A stretch of DNA of 64,000 bases from Candidatus Methylaffinis lahnbergensis (GCA_002890675.1 PEFW01000007.1:1-64000); one strand, 5' to 3'; shown: positions 39,002-48,192, numbered from the stretch's first letter. Made by a program: numbers and translations. Notes: a model not told the origin generated them from the letters alone.

Positions 39002-40477
39002 TCAACGAATTTCTTCGCTCCAGCTGCGGCCATCGCGCTCGACCAGAGCGATCGCGGCGGCGGGGCCCCAAGTGCCGGCGAAATAGGGCCGCGGCGCTTC
39101 GTCCATTTGGTTCCAGGCCTCGCGGATCGGATCGATCCAGCGCCAGGCCGCCTCGACCTCGTCGCGGCGCATGAACAAGGTCGCATTGCCACGTATAACG
39201 TCCATCAACAGCCGCTCGTAGGCCTCCGGCGCGTTTATGCTGAATGCCTCGGCGAAGTTCATGTCGAGCGGCACATGTTGCAACCGCATCCCGCCCGCGC
39301 CAGGCTCCTTCAGCATCAGCCAGAGTTTTATGCCTTCATCCGGCTGCAGCCTTATGGCTAGCCTCGTTTGCGAAATCTTTCCAGACTCGACCGGAAAAAT
39401 CGAATGGGGAACCTCGCGAAAGGCGACGATGACCTCCGAAACCCTTTGCGGCAGACGCTTGCCGGTGCGAAGATAAAACGGCGTCCCGGCCCAACGCCAA
39501 TTCGCGATTTCCACCTTGAGTGCCACGAAGGTTTCGGTTTTGGTGTGCTCGTCGCCGACCTCTTGCGCGTAGCCCGGCACCGCGCCTCCCTCGCCGGCGC
39601 CCGCGCGATATTGTCCGCGCACGGTCAGCGAGCCGGCATTGCTGGCGTCGATCGGCGCCAGGGACTTCAAAACTTTTAGTTTTTCGTCGCGCACCGAATC
39701 CGCGTCCAAGGAGGCGGGCGGCTCCATGGCGACAAGACACAACAGTTGCAGCAAATGATTCTGCACCATGTCGCGCAGCGCGCCCGCGTTTTCGTAATAA
39801 GAAGCGCGGCCCCCAACGCCAATCGATTCGGCGACGGTGATCTCGACATGATCGACATGGGCGGAATTCCACAACGGCTCGAACAGGGCATTGGCGAATC
39901 GCAGCGCCATCAGATTTTGCACCGTCTCCTTTCCGAGATAATGATCGATGCGGAAAATCCGCTTCTCCGGAAACACCGCGCCAATCGCATCGTTTATAAA
40001 CGCGGCTGAGGCACCATCCAAGCCGATCGGCTTCTCGACGATGATGCGCGCCGCCGGGGTGACGAGCGAATGCGCGGCGAGTCGCTTGGCGATCGGCCCG
40101 AAATGATCCGGATCTGTCGCGAGGTAGAACGCGCGCACGCGCGAGGGATCTTCATCGAACTCAGGGCAGAGGAGATCCCACCCCGCATCCGATTCAATGT
40201 CGAGACAGACATAATGGATCAAATCGAGGAAGCTCTTGACCGCTTCGCCGCCCGCTTCCCCGCCCGCGAACTCCTTCAGCGCATCGGATATCGCGACCCG
40301 ATAGGTGGCGTGATCCAAGGGCCGCCGCCCCACGCCGATGATCTTGGTCGGCTGCAAGAATTGTGCGTCGAGAAAACGGCGAAACAGGGCGGGAAAAAGC
40401 TTGCGGCGGGCGAGATCGCCGGTGCCGCCGAAGACGGCCACATCGAAGGCAGGCACTTTCAGGATACGCGAAACCAT
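39002..40477 (-). CDS. zwf: Glucose-6-phosphate 1-dehydrogenase
   Basis: 491 residues from ATG 40477 (MVSRILKVPAFDVAVFGGTG), the family length; upstream frame codons are not conserved. NADP-binding FGGTGDLARRKLFPAL at the N-terminus, active-site RIDHYLGKETVQN at about residue 174-186, and the EKPIG lysine before it. First gene of the Entner-Doudoroff operon. The lactonase gene pgl, often between zwf and edd, is absent. The IS1595 element ends about 220 bases upstream of the start, so its promoter region is the truncated flank. Confidence 0.96.
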   Translation of the reverse strand: MVSRILKVPAFDVAVFGGTGDLARRKLFPALFRRFLDAQFLQPTKIIGVGRRPLDHATYRVAISDALKEFAGGEAGGEAVKSFLDLIHYVCLDIESDAGWDLLCPEFDEDPSRVRAFYLATDPDHFGPIAKRLAAHSLVTPAARIIVEKPIGLDGASAAFINDAIGAVFPEKRIFRIDHYLGKETVQNLMALRFANALFEPLWNSAHVDHVEITVAESIGVGGRASYYENAGALRDMVQNHLLQLLCLVAMEPPASLDADSVRDEKLKVLKSLAPIDASNAGSLTVRGQYRAGAGEGGAVPGYAQEVGDEHTKTETFVALKVEIANWRWAGTPFYLRTGKRLPQRVSEVIVAFREVPHSIFPVESGKISQTRLAIRLQPDEGIKLWLMLKEPGAGGMRLQHVPLDMNFAEAFSINAPEAYERLLMDVIRGNATLFMRRDEVEAAWRWIDPIREAWNQMDEAPRPYFAGTWGPAAAIALVERDGRSWSEEIR

Positions 40478-40705
40478 CGCTTTCCTTCGCATTTCGAGGG
40501 TTTGTGCGCAACATGGTCCACCGGCAAGGACGAGCAAGAGGCGCGCTGAGCCGCGTCGGGTGAACCCGACGACGCACAAACACGGCGTGAGCACGCATTT
40601 TTCCGTAAGTGCCTTGCGCTTGGCACGGCGTGGAGCTTTGGCGCAGCACCTTCGCCGCCACCTCTTTTTCCGCTGTTCACTTATTGTTCTTGCCAAGGCA
40701 CCGCG

Positions 40706-40724
40706 ATTATAACCTTGACAAAAG
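40706..40724 (+). repeat. Left inverted end of IS1595 element
   Basis: ATTATAACCTTGACAAAAG, identical to the right end read on the other strand. After this block the two ends diverge. Confidence 0.88.
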
Positions 40725-40801
40725 CAACCCAAGGTGTTGATGGGACTGGACAGGCCGGCGGCGTGGCGCCATGCGCGAGGAAACGCGTTGGCGCGCGCGC
40801 C

Positions 40802-41203
40802 TTACGTGGCAGTTGGGAACGCGGCACCAGGGCGCAGCGACGAAAGCGTGAGGATGACGCAATTCGCAGTCTTTGTGAGTTCATGAAGACACTCGACCAC
40901 TGGGCGATTCCCGAATCCTTCCCCTTCTCCAAAGGCAAGAAAAAACCTCGCTGGGAGTTCAGTCCATAACGGTATTTGGCTTGCTGGCAGTCCCATGACG
41001 CCTATGATGGCGGATAAAAAAAGTGGAACGGGCTTGCGAATTCTCGCTATCCAAGCATGACTGTGGAGGGTCCCAGGGAAGGGTTCGACAACAAGAGCGC
41101 ATGGGTTCTCAGAAAAATATGATGCAATAGATAATTCTAACTCTTGAATATGTTTATTAGCTCGCTCAATTTTCAGCTTTGCGGCCTCAAATGGAGCGTT
41201 CAT
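40802..41203 (-). CDS. Passenger protein, N-terminus of a larger family, probably truncated
   Basis: 133 residues from ATG 41203 (MNAPFEAAKLKIERANKHIQ), with GGGGAG at 8 bases. The first 80 residues look like the N-terminal helix and SAIIG segment of a widespread hypothetical family of about 230-270 residues that starts with an AKLKxxRAxxHI helix. After SAIIG the expected continuation is lost and the rest (GVMGLPASQIPLWTELPAR) reads as unrelated sequence. Probably a truncated or frameshifted passenger gene of the transposon. Its start codon overlaps the start of the rightward small gene. Confidence 0.5.
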   Translation of the reverse strand: MNAPFEAAKLKIERANKHIQELELSIASYFSENPCALVVEPFPGTLHSHAWIARIRKPVPLFLSAIIGVMGLPASQIPLWTELPARFFLAFGEGEGFGNRPVVECLHELTKTANCVILTLSSLRPGAAFPTAT

Positions 41204-41399
41204 GGCAAAAACTCCCCAGAACCCTGACGTGGCGACTCGCATCATGGAGCGCATGGTCCGCATGCCGCCAGAGCTGCATAAGGATGCCCCTAAGCCAACC
41301 ACCGCGCAAGCCGAGGCCCAACGGCGACGGCGGGAGAAGGAGCGCAAAGAACGGCCAGCTTCAAAAGGGCGCGTTCATAAGGGAAAATCGCGAGCTTAA
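41202..41399 (+). CDS. Small basic passenger protein, 65 residues
   Basis: MAKTPQNPDVATRIMERMVRM followed by PPELHKDAPKP and a Lys/Arg-rich tail (RRRREKERKERPASKGRVHK). Similar short, basic proteins with a RMVRMPPxxHK block are common in alphaproteobacterial accessory DNA; function unknown. GGAG lies 5 bases upstream of its ATG. The ATG (41202-41204) overlaps the CAT of the leftward start (41201-41203). It ends by overlapping the stop of the facing DUF2513 gene by 4 bases. Confidence 0.6.
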   Translation: MAKTPQNPDVATRIMERMVRMPPELHKDAPKPTTAQAEAQRRRREKERKERPASKGRVHKGKSRA

Positions 41400-41821
41400 A
41401 GTCCAAGCTTGCCCTTAAGATATGCCGTGGCCGCGGCAATAGAGGCATCCTTGATTGCCTTAAGCGATTGTCCGGCAAGCTCCCCTGGTCCAATCGCGGA
41501 TTTTAATTTTTGCCACAATTCGTCTTTGGAAATAGCACCGACAAACTCATGACCATCCCAAGTAAGGTCTTTTACGAGGATGTCGCGATATTCGCTTGCT
41601 AAGGTAGAATGTTCCATTCCTTCCAAAAAACCAGCGTCGAACAGCATTTCAACATGACGCCCAACAACCGCGTCATCAAGGCCGTCGATTTGTATTAGTT
41701 CTGGTTCAAGGCTGCTCTTTGCTTGAACAGTGAGTAAAATCCGGCGGACCAGTTCCATGTCTCGTTTCACATCGATAGACCATGGTATTCTGTGTGTTTC
41801 TAATGATTCTGCCATTCCCAT
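41396..41821 (-). CDS. DUF2513 domain protein, transposon passenger
   Basis: 141 residues. After a short leader comes VKRDMELVRRILLTVQAK, the DUF2513 opening, then GLDDAVVGRHVEMLFDAGFLEG (winged-helix-like, resembling a small regulator) and LTWDGHEFVGAI, the second DUF2513 block. DUF2513 proteins are short, common on phages, plasmids and transposons, and of unknown function. The family usually starts near KRDMELV; here the only ATG gives about 18 more residues. Located between the small basic gene and the transposase. Confidence 0.82.
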   Translation of the reverse strand: MGMAESLETHRIPWSIDVKRDMELVRRILLTVQAKSSLEPELIQIDGLDDAVVGRHVEMLFDAGFLEGMEHSTLASEYRDILVKDLTWDGHEFVGAISKDELWQKLKSAIGPGELAGQSLKAIKDASIAAATAYLKGKLGL

Positions 41822-42028
41822 GATGACAAACGCTCCTGTTTCGTGTAGCCTAAAGGCTCACGATGAGCGGTCATCGTTATCCGATCGGAGAGCGGGGTTG
41901 CCGCCCCGCCCGATCAATTCCCAAATTAGTCTATCTTGGTGTCAGGCGCTAGCCCCCCTCGGCGTGCGTTCCTGCTCGTCTCGGCATGAAGCTTCTTTCG
42001 CCAGCGCAAAAAACGCCTCGCTTGCCTC

Positions 42029-42958
42029 TTAAAGTCTGGTTTCGTTAGGCCGCCGATAGGTCAATCGCTTTCCAGGGATGCCGGCAGCAATTTTTGTGAC
42101 GCGCTCTGCGTCATCGATCCCAATCGATGAGCGGTTCGAATATCGGAAATCGAATTCCGCGACGTAGCGGTGAAGATGCTTTTCGGAGCAATGCTGATAA
42201 ACGCCCTTCATACCGCGCTTGAAGACGCTGTAGAAATTTTCGACGGTATTGGTATGGACGATGCCACGGCCATATTCTTCTTCGTGGTGGTTCACGCTTT
42301 CATGGCTCGCGAATTCGCGGCCGATCGCCTTGTAATGGCGCGCCTCATCAGTCATTAGCTTGGACTCCTTGTTGATACTGGCGCGCATAATGCCTTCAAC
42401 ATCGACGCGGCGAGTGCTATCGATATGGAAGCTGCGGGCCGAGCCGCCGCGCTCGACAAGGGTCAACACGATGTTCTTATGAGCCGATCCGCTTCTCTGT
42501 TTCGGCACGCCTTCAACGCGCCCGATGAAAGTTTCGTCAACTTCTACAATGCTACCTGGACCACCCATAGGCGGAAGGCCAATGGTCTGCATAGCGGCGC
42601 GAATACGGTGCATCATGAACCATGTGCTCTTGTATGAAATGCCGAGCATGCGGTGTAACTGATGCGAGGATATTCCCTTTTTGGACGATCCGATTAGGTG
42701 CATCGCGAGCCACCATTTTGTCAGCGGAAGTTTGCTGCGCTCGAAAACGGTGCCGACGGTCGCTGTAAATTGCCCCTTACATTCGTCGCAATAATGGAGG
42801 CCAGGGCGCACGCTTTTGGTCGTCAACTTGGCGATCTTGCTGGCATCGGCGTTACCGCAATGCGGACAAGTAGGACCATTGGGCCATACGACATCTTCGA
42901 GTGCTTTGCGGGCGGCTGTCTCATCGGTGAAGCGAGGGTCTTGAAGGTTGGCGGGCAT
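42029..42958 (-). CDS. IS1595-family (ISXO2-like) transposase
   Basis: 309 residues, complete. N-terminal zinc ribbon with CPHC and CDEC pairs, then a helix-turn-helix region (GISSHQLHRMLGISYKSTW) and the DDE-type catalytic domain: first acid in VEVDETFIG, second in MTDEARHY, and the NTVENFYSVFKRGM signature typical of the ISXO2/IS1595 family. No frameshift, so it may be active. Ribosome site AGGAGC lies 7 bases before the ATG. Confidence 0.93.
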   Translation of the reverse strand: MPANLQDPRFTDETAARKALEDVVWPNGPTCPHCGNADASKIAKLTTKSVRPGLHYCDECKGQFTATVGTVFERSKLPLTKWWLAMHLIGSSKKGISSHQLHRMLGISYKSTWFMMHRIRAAMQTIGLPPMGGPGSIVEVDETFIGRVEGVPKQRSGSAHKNIVLTLVERGGSARSFHIDSTRRVDVEGIMRASINKESKLMTDEARHYKAIGREFASHESVNHHEEEYGRGIVHTNTVENFYSVFKRGMKGVYQHCSEKHLHRYVAEFDFRYSNRSSIGIDDAERVTKIAAGIPGKRLTYRRPNETRL

Positions 42959-42978
42959 GTTTAGCTCCTATGCGAGCT

Positions 42979-43006
42979 ATCATACATGTTGCGCTACTTT
43001 TGTCAA
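42979..43006 (-). promoter_or_regulatory. Transposase promoter using the terminal repeat as -35 box
   Basis: On the minus strand TTGACA (43006-43001) lies inside the inverted end and is followed after 16 bases by TATGAT (42984-42979). Both are near-perfect sigma-70 boxes. The transposase ATG is 21 bases further. Confidence 0.75.
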
Positions 43007-43015
43007 GGTTATAAT
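42997..43015 (-). repeat. Right inverted end of IS1595 element
   Basis: Inverted copy of the left end, 19 of 19 bases. Contains the -35 box of the transposase promoter. Confidence 0.88.
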
Positions 43016-43078
43016 TCCCCAAGGCACGGTTTCTTCGTTAAGGTCGCCCAAGAGTGAGAGTGGAAGGCGAGGCGTGCC

Positions 43079-44617
43079 ATGGTCGTCAGGGTAGCGACGG
43101 TAGCGTTTGAGGGCATCGAGGCGCGGCCGGTGGACGTGCAGGTACAAATCGCCAATGGCAACGTGGTCTTCACGGTGGTCGGTCTCGGCGACAAAGCGGT
43201 CGCTGAATCGCGCGAAAGGGTCCGCGCCGCGCTAAATGCGTCGGGCCTCGCCATGCCCGCGAAGCGCATCACCGTCAATCTCGCGCCCGCCGATCTCCCC
43301 AAGGAGGGCAGTCATTACGATCTGCCGATCGCGCTTGGCATGATGGCCGCAATTGGCGCCATTCCGCCGGACTCGCTTTCAAATTATACCGTTCTCGGCG
43401 AACTCGCGCTCGATGGAACGATCACCGCGGTCGCCGGCGTGCTGCCCGCCGCGATCGCCGCGAATGCGCGTGGCCACGGGCTCATCTGCCCGCACGCGAG
43501 CGGGCCAGAGGCAGCCTGGGCGGCGCAAGACCTCGATGTGTTAGCCCCGCTTTCGTTGATCCAGCTCGCCAATCATTTCAAGGGCACCCAAGTCATGGCG
43601 CGGCCGCGGCCGGCCGTGCGGGGACAAGTGGGAACCCAGCCGGACCTTTCCGACATCAAGGGACAGGAAAGCGCCAAGCGCGCGCTCGAAATCGCCGCCG
43701 CCGGGGGGCACAATCTTTTGTTGAACGGGCCGCCGGGAGCCGGAAAATCGATGCTCGCCGCGCGGTTGCCCTCGATCTTGCCGCGGCTGACCCCGCGCGA
43801 ACTGCTCGAGGTTTCGCTCATCCACTCCATCGCGGGCGATCTCGCGGGCGGCGCGCTTACCGATAAAAGGCCTTTTCGTGCGCCGCATCATTCGGCCTCG
43901 ATGGCGGCGCTCGTCGGCGGCGGCACACGCGCGCGGCCGGGCGAAATTTCTCTCGCCCATCATGGCGTTTTGTTTCTCGACGAATTGCCGGAATTCCAGC
44001 CGCAGGTTCTGGACAGCCTGCGGCAGCCGCTCGAATCCGGCGAGGTCGCGATCGCCCGGGCGAACCACCGGATCGTCTATCCGGCGCGGTTTCAGCTCGT
44101 GGCGGCGATGAATCCCTGCCGTTGTGGCCATGCGAGCGAGCCCGGCTTTGCCTGCAACCGGCAACCCGTTGCTCGCTGCATCGCGCAATATCAGGCCCGC
44201 CTGTCGGGGCCCTTGCTCGACCGCATCGATCTCCACGTCGAGGTGCCGGCGGTCGCCGCCGCCGATCTGATGCTGCCGCCTCCCGCCGAGGGCTCAAAGG
44301 AGACCGCCGAACGCGTCGCCGCGGCGCGAAATATCCAGGTCGCGCGTTATGCCGGGATCGGTCTTCCCGGGATCCTCTCCAACGCCGCCGCGCCCGCCAA
44401 TGTCATCGAGACGGTGGCGCGACTCGACGCCTCGAGCCTCGCCTTGGTCAGGGAAGCCTCGGACCGCCTCCATCTTTCCGCGCGGGGATTTCACCGGGTC
44501 TTAAAGCTCGCCCGGACGATCGCCGATCTCGACGGCGCCGGCGAGGTCTCGCGCCCGCATCTCGCCGAGGCGCTCACCTACCGCATCGATACCACAAGGC
44601 AGCTGCGCGCCGCGTGA
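43079..44617 (+). CDS. comM: ComM/YifB family Mg-chelatase-like AAA+ ATPase
   Basis: 512 residues, normal length. N-terminal Lon-protease-like fold domain (VVFTVVGLGDKAVAESRERV), then an AAA+ domain with Walker A NGPPGAGKSM, Walker B GVLFLDELPEF, and a zinc-finger-like CRCGHASEPGFAC insert. In other bacteria ComM is a hexameric helicase that drives branch migration during natural transformation. The start MVVRVATVAFEGIEARPV is standard. The IS1595 element inserted 59 bases upstream, so its promoter may have been replaced. Ends 49 bases from facing hrcA. Confidence 0.92.
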   Translation: MVVRVATVAFEGIEARPVDVQVQIANGNVVFTVVGLGDKAVAESRERVRAALNASGLAMPAKRITVNLAPADLPKEGSHYDLPIALGMMAAIGAIPPDSLSNYTVLGELALDGTITAVAGVLPAAIAANARGHGLICPHASGPEAAWAAQDLDVLAPLSLIQLANHFKGTQVMARPRPAVRGQVGTQPDLSDIKGQESAKRALEIAAAGGHNLLLNGPPGAGKSMLAARLPSILPRLTPRELLEVSLIHSIAGDLAGGALTDKRPFRAPHHSASMAALVGGGTRARPGEISLAHHGVLFLDELPEFQPQVLDSLRQPLESGEVAIARANHRIVYPARFQLVAAMNPCRCGHASEPGFACNRQPVARCIAQYQARLSGPLLDRIDLHVEVPAVAAADLMLPPPAEGSKETAERVAAARNIQVARYAGIGLPGILSNAAAPANVIETVARLDASSLALVREASDRLHLSARGFHRVLKLARTIADLDGAGEVSRPHLAEALTYRIDTTRQLRAA

Positions 44618-44666
44618 ACAGGCCGCGGCTCCGGCGGGGCTTGGGCGGCGAGGGAAGCGGGACCGC

Positions 44667-45767
44667 CTAGCGCGATTGCAGGAGGCGCGCGACGGCCTTG
44701 GACGTAAAGTCCACCATGGGCACGATGCGAGCGTAATTGAGCCGCGTCGGACCGATCACGCCAAGCACGCCGACGATGCGCTGCTCCCGGTCATGAAACG
44801 GCGCGGCGATCATCGAGGAACCCGACAGCGAGAAGAGCTTGTTTTCCGAGCCGATGAAAATACGGACGCCGTCGCCGCCTTCGGCCCGGCTCAACAGTTC
44901 GATCACATCCTTCTTTGTTTCGAGATCGGCGAAAAGCAAACGGATCCGCTCGAGATCCTCGAGCGCGGTGAGGTCCTGGAGTAGATTGGCCTGCCCCCTG
45001 ACGATCAGCCGTGGGCCATGCACGGCCGATTCCGCCCAGCTCGCCAGCCCAGCATCCACAAGCCGCGCCGTCAATTCTCCAAGTTCTGCCTCGGCCAGCT
45101 TGCGCGAGGCCTCGATCTCGCACATGACCTCCTGCAAGGTGCGGCCCCTAATCCGCGCATTGAGATAATTGCCGGCCTCGCACAAAGCGGATGGCGGCAG
45201 CCCCGCAGGTATTTGCAGGATCCGGTTTTCGACCGAACCGTCCTCGGCGACCAGCACGGCGAGCGCGCGCTCCGGCTCGATCCTGACGAACTCGACATGT
45301 TTGAGCCGCGCGTTTTCCTTGGTGGTGACGACGACCCCGGCGCTGCCGGTCAAACCCGACAACATCATCATCGCGTCGCCAAGCAGCCCTTCGAGGGTCT
45401 GCGCTTGCGAGGCCGCTTTAACCTGCGCCTCGATCCGCTCGCGTTCCTCCTGGCTAATGTCGCCCAATTCGAGCAGCGCATCGACGAAAAAGCGTAAGCC
45501 CAGTTCAGTGGGGAGGCGGCCCGCGCTGGTGTGCGGCGCATAGATCAACCCGATCTCCTCAAGATCCTGCATTACATTGCGGACCGAGGCCGGCGAAAGC
45601 GGCGCCGGCAACAGCCGCGCGACGTGGCGCGATCCAACCGCCTCGCCATGGGCAAGGTAGGAATCGACGATCAGCCGGAATATTTCGCGCGAGCGCTCGT
45701 TGAGCAGGGCCAGGCTGTTGCCGCCAGGCTGGGTCGCGCGGGGCGCATGATCCAAGGGAATTGCCAT
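44667..45767 (-). CDS. hrcA: Heat-inducible transcription repressor HrcA
   Basis: 366 residues from ATG 45767 ([18 protein letters not shown]). N-terminal winged helix ([23 protein letters not shown], then [18 protein letters not shown]) that binds CIRCE operators, and the C-terminal dimerisation/inducer region. Normally next to grpE or rph; here comM faces it and no heat-shock gene is adjacent. No CIRCE operator was seen near it, so its targets are elsewhere. Two in-frame ATGs upstream are less likely. Confidence 0.93.
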   Translation of the reverse strand: MAIPLDHAPRATQPGGNSLALLNERSREIFRLIVDSYLAHGEAVGSRHVARLLPAPLSPASVRNVMQDLEEIGLIYAPHTSAGRLPTELGLRFFVDALLELGDISQEERERIEAQVKAASQAQTLEGLLGDAMMMLSGLTGSAGVVVTTKENARLKHVEFVRIEPERALAVLVAEDGSVENRILQIPAGLPPSALCEAGNYLNARIRGRTLQEVMCEIEASRKLAEAELGELTARLVDAGLASWAESAVHGPRLIVRGQANLLQDLTALEDLERIRLLFADLETKKDVIELLSRAEGGDGVRIFIGSENKLFSLSGSSMIAAPFHDREQRIVGVLGVIGPTRLNYARIVPMVDFTSKAVARLLQSR

Positions 45768-45831
45768 GGCGGTTAACATGACCGCGTGCGGGCGAGGATG
45801 CAAGCGCGGGGGTAACGCGCGCGCAGGCGGC

Positions 45832-47391
45832 TTATTTCATGCGGAATTTGTTGCGAATGCCGAGGCCGAAGAGGAACAGGAGGATGGTGCCGAGGATAGT
45901 TTGAACGGCGGTAAACACTTCGAGCCAAGCTGGCAGACGCGCAATCACCGCAGGCTCGAAAAACTCCTTTCGGAATCCGAAGACATTAAGGGTATTCACC
46001 GCGCTGAGGCCAAAGTATTTTGCGATGGGGAGCGCGTCGGAAAACACGAGCACCATGGCGCCGATTGCCGCCACGCCGAGAAGCCACAGGAACGGGAGGG
46101 CATAGCTGCGGCCGTAGTCCGACAGAAGCCCGTAAAGCGCGATCGGCAGGCATCGCCATGCCCCAAGCAGCACGCGGCGCGATTGCAATTCGAGAGCGAA
46201 GAAATCGAGTTCGTCCTCGTGTTTTTTCAGCCGGTCCATCTCGAGTTTGAGCCGTCGTAAGCGTGAATGAAATCCTCTCCCTCGTCCGTCGCCTTGGGGA
46301 TCGGCCAAGCCTCGCGACCGGGCCAGACCGAGCCTTCATGAAGCTCAGCACCGAAGAACTCGGGAGGTTTAGTTTTGAAGGTCGCTCCTTTAAACGAAGT
46401 TTTGCTTTTCATCTTCGCGTTGATGAACCTGCTTTCCTTACCAAAGGTAGCTTTGTCGAAGCCGGCGTGCCGGGAGAAGGCCGCGCCGTCAAAGAAAGCA
46501 TCGCCGGAGAAGGCCGCGCCGTCAAAGGAGGCCACGCCGGAGAAGTTCGCGCCGTCAAAGGAAGCGTCGCCAAAGAAGGTCGCGCCGTCAAAGGAAGCGT
46601 CGCCAAAGAAGGTCGCGCCGTCAAAGGAGGCCCAGAAGAAGAAGACCGCGCCGCGAAAGGAGGCCCTGATGGAGAGGGTCGCGCCGCGAAAGGAGGCCCA
46701 GCTGGAGAAGGTCGCGCCGGCAAATGTGGCCTCGCCGAAGAAAGTCGCGCCACCAAAGGAGGCCGAGCTGGAGAAGATCGCGCCGCGAAAGGAGGCCCAG
46801 ACGGAGAAGGCCGCGCCGCCAAAGGAGGCGTCGCCGGAGAAGGTCGCGCCACCAAAGGAGGCCAAGCTGGAGAAGATCGCGCCGCCAAAGGAGGCCCCGC
46901 GGGAGAAGGTCGCGCCGTCAAAGGAGGTCACGCCGGAGAACGTCGCACCGTGAAAGGAGGCTCTGCCGGAGAAGGCCGCGCCGTCAAGATTGGTCCCTCT
47001 AAAGATATATCCCCGAAAAATATCATCTCGTTCAAATTTCACATGTGAAAAATCGATACCGGCTTCAATTGCCGGAAGCGCGAGGTTCCTCGTCGACGCC
47101 CGTTCGGCGAAAGCCGTTGCAAGCTCGTGCAATTCCTCTGGCGAGAAAAGGCCTTAGCTCGTGCGCAGGATGCCGATTTCCTCCGACGAGCTGCGCCCGT
47201 CTAAACTCGTTGAAATTTGCGGCGAAGTAGCGGTTCCAAGCGACCCGGTTTTTCTCCCGTAGCCCGTCATCGTCCTCGTCCGGCACACCATATAGCGTGG
47301 CCAACAAATACCAGGGATTGTCCTCGGCCTTCATTTTCGGCGGCTTCGGCTCCCCTGCCCCGCTCTCTGGATCATCCGGCCGATCGTTCAT
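45832..47391 (-). pseudogene. Pentapeptide-repeat membrane protein gene with two frameshifts
   Basis: Three frames make one protein of about 515 residues. From ATG 47391: NPWYLLATLYGVPDEDDDG and a 40-residue conserved region; then an extra base near 47143-47147 shifts the frame into SPEELHELATAF and a repeat region; then a lost base near 46253-46257 shifts into RLKLEMDRLKKHEDELDFF, the linker, and two or three C-terminal membrane helices (YALPFLWLLGVAAIGAMVLVF). The repeat region has about 17 units of the form ASFxGAxFxxx, 11 residues (33 bases) each, of the pentapeptide_3 type, which folds as a right-handed beta-helix. Function unknown. Both shifts would end translation early, so it is likely a pseudogene. 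Confidence 0.82.
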
Positions 47392-47533
47392 CGCCAGCCC
47401 ATATCCCTTGCCATGCCCCAAAAGCCCAGCGCAAACTTACCACGCTGCGCGTATTTTTCGATTCGCGCTTAAAGTTTTCTTAAATGTTTCGCGAAATAGT
47501 TGCCAAACACCCACGAAAACGATTGGAAACCAC

Positions 47534-48043
47534 ATGTATCTTTCTCTCGGACAGGCCGCCAGGGAAGTGGGCGTCGCCAAATCCACCATCTCGAAAGCCT
47601 TATCTTCCGGCAAGTTATCCTACCGGGAAAAAAATTCGGACGGTTATAAAATCGATCCGGCCGAACTTTTCCGCGTGTATCCGAAAACCACGAAAACCGA
47701 TGCGGACGAACTCTCGCCGAACGATTGGCAATCGGGTCAAGCCGACGCGGAAACCATACCCTATTCGGCGAAATTCGAATTTAAGCTCGCCGGATTAAAG
47801 AATCTGATCGCGGAAAAAGACCGCCGCATCGCGGACCTCGAATCCGACCGCGCGCAGATTCGTGAAGACCGCCACCGGCTCACCGAGAACTGGCAAGAAG
47901 AGCGGGTTCGGCTCCTGAAATTGCTCGAGGACCAGACCGGCGCGGTAAAACTGCTGACCGACCAGCGGAGCAAAGAGGCGGCCGAGGCTCACCGTACGTT
48001 CTGGCAGCGGGTTTTTGGCCGCAAGCCGGCGGCCGCGGCCTAA
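47534..48043 (+). CDS. HTH and coiled-coil DNA-binding protein
   Basis: 169 residues from ATG 47534 (MYLSLGQAAREVGVAKSTIS). N-terminal excisionase/MerR-like helix-turn-helix (residues 4-50, with SSGKLSYREKNSDGYKIDPAE as wing) and a long helix, about 85-150, predicted to be a coiled coil (EKDRRIADLESDRAQIREDR). Similar to small plasmid- or phage-type regulators that start MYxSLGxAA. Divergent from the pentapeptide gene with 142 bases between starts, so it might control it. Longer frames upstream are not conserved. Confidence 0.78.
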   Translation: MYLSLGQAAREVGVAKSTISKALSSGKLSYREKNSDGYKIDPAELFRVYPKTTKTDADELSPNDWQSGQADAETIPYSAKFEFKLAGLKNLIAEKDRRIADLESDRAQIREDRHRLTENWQEERVRLLKLLEDQTGAVKLLTDQRSKEAAEAHRTFWQRVFGRKPAAAA

Positions 48044-48192
48044 CGAGAAAAATCGCGGGGCGCGCCAAAAGGTCCCGGTTTTGCGAGGTTTTGGAGCAAT
48101 ATGAACGCCTTCGCCCGGCAAAGGCATGACGGCCTTGTTGCTCGCGCGGGCCACGGTAGGGTAAAGCTAGGTTCCGCGCCCCGGGAGCCCAA

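Larger units (their letters stand above)
40702..43020 (-). mobile_element. IS1595-family transposon with passenger genes
   Basis: A transposase gene at the right end plus perfect 19-bp inverted ends ATTATAACCTTGACAAAAG at 40706-40724 and, inverted, at 42997-43015. The 9-base word CCAAGGCAC lies just outside both ends (40693-40701 and 43019-43027), consistent with an 8-base-class target duplication of this family; exact ends are uncertain by about 4 bases. The element is about 2.3 kb and encloses three non-transposase frames. IS1595-family members with passenger genes are known. It separates zwf from comM. Confidence 0.85.

Noticed and set aside
46430..46980. 33-base periodic repeats that could suggest a CRISPR or satellite array
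   Set aside because: The period is 11 codons of a protein repeat; no spacer/repeat pattern.
46263..47048. Rightward frame with repeated EGRAVKGG units
   Set aside because: Antisense to the pentapeptide repeats; the leftward protein has conserved head and membrane tail, this one has none.
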